A DNA stretch of 11,869 bases. Origin: an uncultured euryarchaeote (GTDB lineage Archaea; Thermoplasmatota; Poseidoniia; Poseidoniales; Thalassarchaeaceae). Position 1 is the stretch's first letter. Every line of letters starts with the position of its first letter. The notes below the pieces were generated by a model that ran no database searches, was not told the origin of the DNA, and saw only the letters and a program-made list of their open reading frames with translations. The position numbers and the translations under genes were made by a program. Positions 1 to 7,400 of this stretch are shown here, piece after piece. Location of the stretch: positions 1-11,869 of the forward strand of contig CALEIW010000182.1 of NCBI GenBank assembly GCA_937876055.1, in the 5' to 3' direction.

Positions 1-2081
1 GAGGTGATGCTGAAATCGAAGGGTGGAATGGTGCGGCGATTTCAGTCCCTGGAGATGGAACGCCTGGATTGATTTTGATGCGAGGCTCTGGCTGCGGAGA
101 TAATCCAGATACAGACACGGGTGAAGATTGGGAGTATAGATGGATTAGAATTGGAGCCTCAACCTTCTGTGATGGAGGAAAAATTACACTAGAAGAATCC
201 TCTACAGTCTCGTCTTCTATTGGTCCTGATACATCATTTAATGACTTAATGCACTGGATTGAGGATGCAGAAACATCGATTCATCTACATGTCTACCAAT
301 TTATGAGCCCAGACCTCACTACTGCATTACTGGAAGCAATAAATCGAGGTGTTTCTGTCACAATTTTACTTGAAGAAGGTATACTCGATGGAAGTAGTAC
401 GAAAAATAACCAAAGAGGTCATGCACAAACTCTCCATGATGCTGGTGCAACCGTTCTTTGGATGGAAGATCCAAGTTTGATTAGTTCTCCGTATACCTAC
501 ATTCACAGCAAGGTTGCTATTAGGGATACGGAAAGTGTATGGATTTCATCAGGCAACTGGAAGGATACAAGCCTACCACCAGATGGAATAGGTAATCGAG
601 AGTGGTCGGTTATTGTCAATTCAATTTCCTTTGCTGAGCTAGTTATGTCTCGTCTTTCTTGGGACGAAAATGAGAATCACCTACACATATCACCACACTC
701 ATCGAATCATTCACCAACATCCGATTGGGTAATGGACGAAACCAGTGGGGTCTCGTTACAAGCACCTACTACCCAACCATATTCTGGTCCTTTGGAAATG
801 CAATTGATGACGTGCCCCGACGATTGTGTCGATGGAATTATCGAAATGATTGACGCCGCGGATTCAACAATTGAACTTTCTTTACAATACTTAGACTTAG
901 ATTGGTATTGGGGATTCGGTGATAATCCAATCATTGAAGCAATTTACCAAGCGGCCCAAAGAGGAGTACAAGTCCGCTTACTATTGAATGGGTTTTATGC
1001 TGACAGTGATGATGAAATTAGAGATGCAGTTAACCTGTTCAATACAAATTGGAATGCAACAGAGGGATTGGATACCACAGCACGACTAATGGCATATTCT
1101 GACTCGATTACAAAATTGCACAATAAGGGTGCAATAATCGATGGTGAGAGTGTCTTTGTCGGAAGTATGAATTGGGGCTCAAACGCGGCATTGAGAAATA
1201 GAGAAATGAGTGTATTAATTCATGATCAATCACTAACTTCAGATTATCTACAATCATTCAACGAAGATTGGCATCGACTTGACGCAACTACAGACTCAGA
1301 TGGAGACCTACTTCCGGATATGTGGGAGATTCAATACGGTTTGAATCGGCATTCCGCAGCCGTGCTTGGAACTGCTCTAAGTGAACAATCACTGGATTTA
1401 GATGAAGATGGATTGAACAATCTAAACGAATACCTTTGGGGAGGAAATCCAAATGATAACGACACTGATGATGACTGTATTCTAGATGGACAAGAAGCTG
1501 AATTTGCTCAATCATTAGGAAGGTCGCCAATAGTGGCCATGAATTCCAGCGATGTAGATGGTAATGGGATTCTAGATGGAATACAATTTGGCTGTGATGA
1601 ACAAGAAATAATCGATAGCAACAACGGTCAAACAAACAATACCAACGGCAATGATGGGGAAAATGATGACGAAGGTAATGGAGGGTGGCTAGAGAATAAT
1701 GTTCGAGACGACCCACTCTCTACCCCGGGAGCAAAATTCTTGTTAGCACTGACAATAATTGCAGCGACTTCTTTGGTTGGTGCTGGATTAACTATGGTAA
1801 GGAGACCGAGAATAAAAACCGATTCTCGACTAATCGATGATTCCGGATATAGATTCGATGATGCTGATGCTGAACAAGCTATTCTCAAAGGTACAAGATT
1901 CGATGAGGAATCCGAAGACACAAGGGATTGGACCGAAGGTAGAGATGACGGAGTTCACGGTCAGATTGTTTTAGATGGCTTTGGCTTCGATAAACTTGAC
2001 CGGAATCAAGTCCAGTTCCTCTTAGACAAGGGAATGAGTATCGAAGAATTGCGCGATGAATACGGCGAGGATGAGGCATGA
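1..2081 (+). CDS. Membrane-anchored phospholipase D-superfamily protein, 5' partial
   Basis: The reading frame (codons from base 3) is open to the window edge, so the gene starts upstream; a TTG at 69 is internal. Numbering from that TTG as residue 1, two HxK(x4)D motifs are visible: H146-K148-D153 (IHSKVAIRD) and H351-K353-D358 (LHNKGAIID). Each is followed by a typical S-G-N-W or G-S-M-N-W segment. This is the paired-HKD layout of the phospholipase D superfamily, whose members cleave or transfer phosphodiesters in phospholipids or nucleic acids; the substrate cannot be told. The fragment before residue 40 (GW, AISVPG, GTPGLIL, DW, RW) resembles the end of a lamin-tail-like domain. Residues 407-515 hold EF-hand/thrombospondin-3-like loops (DSDGDLLPD, DLDEDGLNN, DVDGNGILD). 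A Gly/Asn/Asp-rich linker, one membrane helix (about 555-577) and an acidic tail of about 93 residues follow. The catalytic part should lie outside the cell. The stop overlaps the next start (ATGA), suggesting an operon. Confidence 0.88.
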   Translation, partial: GDAEIEGWNGAAISVPGDGTPGLILMRGSGCGDNPDTDTGEDWEYRWIRIGASTFCDGGKITLEESSTVSSSIGPDTSFNDLMHWIEDAETSIHLHVYQFMSPDLTTALLEAINRGVSVTILLEEGILDGSSTKNNQRGHAQTLHDAGATVLWMEDPSLISSPYTYIHSKVAIRDTESVWISSGNWKDTSLPPDGIGNREWSVIVNSISFAELVMSRLSWDENENHLHISPHSSNHSPTSDWVMDETSGVSLQAPTTQPYSGPLEMQLMTCPDDCVDGIIEMIDAADSTIELSLQYLDLDWYWGFGDNPIIEAIYQAAQRGVQVRLLLNGFYADSDDEIRDAVNLFNTNWNATEGLDTTARLMAYSDSITKLHNKGAIIDGESVFVGSMNWGSNAALRNREMSVLIHDQSLTSDYLQSFNEDWHRLDATTDSDGDLLPDMWEIQYGLNRHSAAVLGTALSEQSLDLDEDGLNNLNEYLWGGNPNDNDTDDDCILDGQEAEFAQSLGRSPIVAMNSSDVDGNGILDGIQFGCDEQEIIDSNNGQTNNTNGNDGENDDEGNGGWLENNVRDDPLSTPGAKFLLALTIIAATSLVGAGLTMVRRPRIKTDSRLIDDSGYRFDDADAEQAILKGTRFDEESEDTRDWTEGRDDGVHGQIVLDGFGFDKLDRNQVQFLLDKGMSIEELRDEYGEDEA

Positions 2082-3355
2082 GCGCTTCAATCGCTGATAT
2101 TGTAAATGGAGTCGTCGATGGTTCACTTGGTGATGAGCAAGTCATCGATTGGTTGCTAAGTATATTCGAAAACGGACTCGATGAGAAATCAACTATCACA
2201 CTAACCGAATTAATGAGAGATTCGGGGCAAGTTCTGACTTGGCCGAAAGAGTGGAGACATCTCGTTGTTGACAAACACTCAACAGGTGGAGTGGGCGATA
2301 AGGTCTCAATTGTTCTAGCTCCTGCCCTTGCCGCTTGTGGACTCAAAGTGCCGATGATATCTGGGCGAGGTTTAGGGCACACTGGAGGCACTTTGGATAA
2401 ACTCGAAAGCATTCCAGGTTTTCGAGTAGACCTATCCATAGATGAAATGCAAAAACAAGTTGAAAGAATCGGATTAGCAATGGTTGGTCAAACGGATTCA
2501 CTGGTCCCTGCTGATAGAAGGATGTACGCCTTACGCGACGTAACTGGTACTGTTGCATCTATTCCCTTAATCACTTCATCTATTGTTTCAAAAAAAGCTG
2601 CAGAGGGGCTTTCTGCGCTGGTTCTAGACGTGAAACATGGGAGGGCCGCATTCATGGAGGAAAGAGAACAAGCCGAAGCATTGGCCCAATCGATGGCAGA
2701 TGCTGCCAATGGCATGGGAATTACAACTTCTGTCGTCCTTTCAACCATGGATCAACCACTAGGTTGCGCGGTAGGAAATGCACTAGAAATTGTTGAATCT
2801 GTTGAAACACTATGTGGACGTGGTCCACATGATCTAGAAGAATTGGTATGTGTACAGGCAGGAATTCTGTTAGCTGCATCTGGAATTGTTGAAGATATGG
2901 AAGAGGGTGCTTTGATGATTCATAATTCCTTGAACGATGGTAGCGCCTTTGCAAAATTCCTAGATATGGTAGAATCTCAAGGTGGAAATAGGGGTGATTT
3001 TGCAAGCGACCATTCTATGCTAAGTTCGCTTGGATTACTCGATAGAAATTTACTCTCGACGGAGATTTATGTTGAGGGAAATGGATGGATTAACGATATC
3101 GATGCAATGTCGATTGCACTCGCCTGTTCAGAATTAGGCTCCGGTAGAAAAACTCTTACAGATACTGTAGACCATGCAGTAGGGGCGATTATTGAAGCTC
3201 AAGTTGGTGATGAAATCGAGACTGGTGAGCCATTGATTGTAATTTATCATCGAAATGAATTGCCAGATGGCTTTTCCGAATCAATTTCTTCTGCTTTTTC
3301 GGTTTCACCCGAATCAGTAAGTGTTGAAACTAGAATAACTCAGATTATTGGGTGA
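2078..3355 (+). CDS. deoA: Thymidine/pyrimidine-nucleoside phosphorylase
   Basis: Nucleoside phosphorylase II family enzyme (425 aa; E. coli DeoA is about 440). It catalyses phosphorolysis of thymidine or related pyrimidine nucleosides to base plus (deoxy)ribose-1-phosphate in the cytoplasm. The phosphate-binding KHSTGGVGDK starts at K66. The family signature SGRGLGHTGGTLDKLE spans 95-110. The base-contacting residues appear as R153 (YALRD), S168 and K172 (ITSSIVSKK). The residue before ISGRG is Met (PMISGRG), as in E. coli and human thymidine phosphorylases; as I recall, dual-specificity Bacillus enzymes have Lys there, so a thymidine preference is a tentative inference. It lacks the roughly 80-residue N-terminal domain of archaeal AMP phosphorylases, so it is probably not that enzyme. 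DVKHGRAAFM (184-193) carries Arg where bacterial enzymes usually have a small residue. The ATG overlaps the upstream stop by 4 bases, and GAGG at 2067-2070 is spaced 7 nt, which supports this start. Confidence 0.9.
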   Translation: MSASIADIVNGVVDGSLGDEQVIDWLLSIFENGLDEKSTITLTELMRDSGQVLTWPKEWRHLVVDKHSTGGVGDKVSIVLAPALAACGLKVPMISGRGLGHTGGTLDKLESIPGFRVDLSIDEMQKQVERIGLAMVGQTDSLVPADRRMYALRDVTGTVASIPLITSSIVSKKAAEGLSALVLDVKHGRAAFMEEREQAEALAQSMADAANGMGITTSVVLSTMDQPLGCAVGNALEIVESVETLCGRGPHDLEELVCVQAGILLAASGIVEDMEEGALMIHNSLNDGSAFAKFLDMVESQGGNRGDFASDHSMLSSLGLLDRNLLSTEIYVEGNGWINDIDAMSIALACSELGSGRKTLTDTVDHAVGAIIEAQVGDEIETGEPLIVIYHRNELPDGFSESISSAFSVSPESVSVETRITQIIG

Positions 3356-3359
3356 GTGC

Positions 3360-4415
3360 ATGAGGTTGGGCTACATCGACCAAATGAAAGCGATTGCAAT
3401 TCTCTTCATGGTCGAGGTTCATACAGCAGCAATATTGCCGCCCGAAGGAATCACTGTCGGGCATCCGGCAGCATTCGTAGCTGCTGCATTTGGAGGTATG
3501 GCGGCTCCACTATTCGTTACAGTATCAGGCTGGGGAATGCATCGAGGAGCAAAGAAAAGATTTGCCGGGGGATTAAACTCACCCGCTTGGATTAATTGGG
3601 TTCTACCAAGGGTAGTAATCCTAACCGCTTGCCAATTCCTTGTCAATTTTCTACTTGCTATTGAACGAGGTGGAAGATTCGAATGGCAAACCCCGGGTGT
3701 TCTAACCTTAATTGCAATCGCTGCTATTTTTGCCCCACTTATTTCTCGTCTCACCAGCAAACAATTAGTTGGTATTTTCTCGCTGCTTGCACTGACTCCA
3801 CTTCTTCTGGGAGAATACAACGGTGCTGAACTTTCTTGGTCTTCAAGAGTTGATTCGCAAGGGTTTGAGGAATGGGTTCATCGATTGCTAGTAAATGGTA
3901 CATATCCTGTTCTCCCTTGGCTGGCATTTTCGATTCTAGGTGCAATAATTGCAGAATCTGATACTGATATTGAAACTAGGAAGAACATCATGACAATGGG
4001 CGGGATCATATTTTTGGTTAGTATTGCTTTGTCATTTTCTTCTAATAAGCCCTGGGCTCTAACCGAAGGAGATGCTATTTTGACGTTCTTTCCAGCAACA
4101 ACATTCTTTATTTTCGTAACAGCAATGTTTGTACTTATTGCAAATGAATTACTGCTCAAGAATTCCAATAACGAGCGAATCAATCTGAGTTTTCTAGAAG
4201 CCTCTGGGAGACTGACTTTGACAATCTATGTCCTACACTTTGCAATTCTTGGAATCGCTGCAGAATACATGATGGATCAACCACGTCTCTCAGTTGCAGA
4301 GGCCTTAGCGGTGACATTTGCACATACATTAATCTGGATTCCAATAGCTAATTTACATCAGCGCTATTGTCCTAAAGTAAGTCTCGAAGAGTTACTAAGA
4401 AGAGTTAGTAATTGA
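3360..4415 (+). CDS. Polytopic membrane acyltransferase-like protein (HGSNAT/DUF1624-DUF418-like)
   Basis: Integral membrane protein of 351 residues with about ten hydrophobic segments (roughly 10-27, 37-58, 80-100, 112-130, 135-150, 181-198, 212-228, 243-264, 284-301, 312-332). The N-terminus YIDQMKAIAILFMVEVHTA resembles the opening of membrane acyltransferases (R/Y-x-D-x-x-R/K-G-x-A-I, then a His after the first helix; here H21). TYPVLPWLAFSILG (181-194) and GRLTLTIYVLHF (283-294) match conserved stretches of heparan-alpha-glucosaminide N-acetyltransferase-like (DUF1624) and DUF418 proteins. Such proteins move acyl groups across the membrane onto sugars or other acceptors; the acceptor here is unknown. 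ATG 3360 is preferred over TTG 3348 because GGTGA (3351-3355) sits just upstream and the TTG would overlap the previous gene without a ribosome site. It follows deoA by 4 bases, so it is probably co-transcribed. The family assignment is by motif memory only. Confidence 0.7.
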   Translation: MRLGYIDQMKAIAILFMVEVHTAAILPPEGITVGHPAAFVAAAFGGMAAPLFVTVSGWGMHRGAKKRFAGGLNSPAWINWVLPRVVILTACQFLVNFLLAIERGGRFEWQTPGVLTLIAIAAIFAPLISRLTSKQLVGIFSLLALTPLLLGEYNGAELSWSSRVDSQGFEEWVHRLLVNGTYPVLPWLAFSILGAIIAESDTDIETRKNIMTMGGIIFLVSIALSFSSNKPWALTEGDAILTFFPATTFFIFVTAMFVLIANELLLKNSNNERINLSFLEASGRLTLTIYVLHFAILGIAAEYMMDQPRLSVAEALAVTFAHTLIWIPIANLHQRYCPKVSLEELLRRVSN

Positions 4416-4427
4416 TTTTCAATTACT
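4407..4427. terminator. Perfect 9-bp inverted repeat spanning both convergent stop codons
   Basis: Arms AGTAATTGA (4407-4415) and TCAATTACT (4419-4427) are perfect reverse complements separated by TTT. The TGA stop of the plus-strand gene is the inner end of the left arm. The TGA of the minus-strand gene is the inner end of the right arm, so both proteins end in Ser-Asn-stop with identical codons. With only 3 bases between the genes there is no other room for termination signals. A role as a shared bidirectional transcript-end hairpin is inference; the stem is AT-rich and weak, and archaeal termination generally relies on T-tracts. Confidence 0.5.
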
Positions 4428-7400
4428 CGATGTTGTCCAATTTACAGGCCCGAACCATGTGTCTCCATTTTCATTCGAAGCCTTGACTCTGGCGTAGTAC
4501 GTCGAATTACTGGATAAGCCTGTAATTTCGTAATCTGACCAACCAACTGCTGAGTCTCCTAAGGATGCACTATTGGCCCAAACCCAAGATTGGTTACCCA
4601 TGTCCATTAATCCATAGTAGATTGTCAGGGAAGTATTTGTTCCATTATCATAAGTTTCCCAACTGAATGTTGAACTGCTGGATGTGGTATTATTTACGCC
4701 CAAGTTTCGAAGTATCGCTTGATAGGTGAAATATTCACCTCGTAACGGATCATCTACCCAGATTGGTAAATGGGTAAGCGAATCGTGTGTATTCTGTGTA
4801 AGTGGGAATCCCCACGCAGCATGATAAGGAGCTAAATTGTACCCTGTTGCGTTCGAAAGATGCAAAACCCAGGCATTGAATTCCTCATCACCAGTTATTG
4901 GAACCTCAGCCGCAGGTAATGTGTAGTATACTGTCAAGGCTTGAGTAATCGGGTCCCAACCCCACTCTTCTTTGATTATCAAATAGGTATCTAAGGCAGT
5001 CCAAACAGACCAATTGGCTATATTTGAACCATCATCAAAATAGCCCCTCATACGATTTGCTCTTTGAGTTGGGTCGACTGCGCTATGGCCTTCTACACCA
5101 ACCAAATCTTCCATTAGATAGACACTAGCAAAGTTGCATCCAGTTTCTGTTGTTCCCGGTAGCGTGGAAGGCATCCATTGATGGTTATGTCCTAATTCGT
5201 GGAACATCCCCCAATCTCCATTCTCTGACATGTAGGATACATTGACTACTCCTTCCACACTCAAATCATGAGCCATGAATGGATATCCAGAATGCATCCA
5301 ACCTGCTGATATCTGAGCATCAAAGACGGCTCGCTCAACTCTTGGCCAAGGTAAGTAGCCATACAATTCATGCTCCATTTCTAGAGCTATATCCCACCAA
5401 TCCATCAAATCTGTCGGATTTGATAAATCCCGGATTTCATGACTTGGAACTGTCATGATGAAATTATCCGAAACCAATTCGGCCCATGGTGCGGGATTAT
5501 CGCTTTCCGAATATATCCATTCAAAGTCGGAAGTCTCTCCAAGAACAAACATCGGAGCCTCGACTGCATTTGAGAAATTTACTTGGAAATCGCCCAGTGT
5601 AGAACCCGGTTCTATTGCAATGTAAATCGGCCCCCCGAAGGCATTTCCAACTTCCATACTAACATCATCAACATACCACCATCTGACAATCTCTGGATGT
5701 CGATGTAACTGAGTCTTTGACCACAACTTGTCACTATGCGCCCCTACCAAGACGTAGGTTCCTGAGTCGACTATTTCCGAAGGAAGAGTTGCCGTTACAA
5801 CTTCTCCAGGCGCTGCGTATAGTCCTGTACTCATCCTAACATGAGCTCTAGCACCCGCATAACCAAAGTTACTCGGAAGACCACTTTGGTTACCATCGAC
5901 TGAAACAGTGGTTGTCACTCTTGTAGCATTTGCCGGCACTTCGCCGGGAAATTCCACATGGCTAGGATGAGTTGGTAATTCGTTCGCTGGAAGCCCTTGT
6001 GTTAGCGCTGCCTCGACCCTGAGTAGCGTATCGGCAACTGGGTCATCTCCCATGTTATGTCCCACATTCTGCCATAGAGTCCCATATTCTATCACCGTCC
6101 ATCCTGTTGCATTGACGGTGTCTCGAAGTGGAGTCCAGAAATCATGGAAATCCAAACTCACGACTCCTGTACAAACCGAGAGCGTAGAATCTGCGATTGA
6201 AGCATCATCGATCGAGAGTTTTTGGTTGTTAATTCGGTCATCGTAAATCGCCTGAATGGCGGACTGTGGTCTCGTCAATGAGTGAGGAATTTCTGTTAGA
6301 TTTACGGTGTTATAACCCCAAGCCTGAGAGACAAAAAGACCAGTGGTTTTTGCAATCTTATTGCCTGGATAATTATGGGCAACATCTGAATTGGAGTATG
6401 ACCAATACCAAGCATGACCACCCATTATCAGCCCCCCTCCGGCAAGTACGAAATTGATTAAATTCAGATTATCTTGATCGTCATGTCCATTCCAAAATTC
6501 GTCTAATAGACAATCAATTCCAGAAAGATCCGCAGGTGTTACCGAGAGATGTACTGTGTGCCCTTCGGCCTGCAACTCGTCTTCAAAGTCGTCGAATCCA
6601 GCCCCATAAGCGAGCCCGACGTTTGCATTTTCACCACATACCCATTCTACCGCACGAAGGGAGAATTCTGTCTCTTCGGTGCCGCCACCATCAACCCAAC
6701 TTTCGTGACCATATCCAAGCATCTTACCTCTACCAACATGGCTGGCAGAGATTACTGGAATACTATCTGTGTATCCTCCCTCTGCGAAGCCAACAGGGAA
6801 CGACCAATCTCCAATTGGTAGAATTGGAGATGGCCAACCGCCCCAATTGGTTTCTCCCATACCACGTAACAGTTCTTCTTGATCTGCCCGTAAATCATGC
6901 ACAACAATCCAAAGAAGAAGTCCAACTGAACCACCCGAGTTATTCGCCCAGATTGTATATTCTATCCAATCTGTATTGTGAGTAGGCGTACCGGAAATAC
7001 TACCGTTGTCGAGAAGCGATAAGCCGTTTGGGAGTCGCGGTTCGATTTCCCAAGAATCTATTTCTGGACCATCATTGTTGGCTTGAATAAAAACACTCTG
7101 ATTCGCTTCGAGAATGTATTCATTATAATCCCATGAGATTAGATCGGGAGCCATGCTTGTAACTTTGATTTTGAAGATTGTAGAGGTTGACCCTCCGGTG
7201 TTATTTGCCCAGATAGTCCAAGTTTCCCAAGATGATTGAACATCACTTGCAATACCAGAAATTGTACCATTAGCGGAATTGAATTGGAAGCCTGAAGGTA
7301 GACTAGGCGAAATTTGCCAAGAGTCGGGCGCCCCCCCGATATATGTGGGTGTAATCGATATTTCTTCTCCAATTCTTAGGTCATGCTCCCAAGGATTGTA

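Noticed and set aside
1288..1716. 142-residue minus-strand open frame
   Set aside because: His/Leu-rich composition is what the opposite strand of Asp/Asn-rich Ca-loop codons gives; it is a shadow of the HKD gene.
69..2081. TTG at 69 as the start of the HKD protein
   Set aside because: The same frame is open with protein-like sequence (GW, AISVPG, GTPG) back to base 3, and no ribosome site precedes the TTG; the gene is cut by the window edge.
2078..3355. AMP phosphorylase of the archaeal NMP pathway
   Set aside because: The protein is about 75 residues shorter, lacking the characteristic N-terminal domain, and its motifs match thymidine/pyrimidine phosphorylases better.
6536..6985. 149-residue open frame on the plus strand inside the M60 gene
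   Set aside because: It is antisense to a clearly coding region with conserved Ig-like and TCAF-like sequence. It has unusual His/Arg/Leu-rich composition, no ribosome site and no recognisable domain.
7330..7337. C7 homopolymer as a frameshift site
   Set aside because: The reading frame of the Ig-like repeat continues unbroken through it on the minus strand, and no alternative frame of interest opens.
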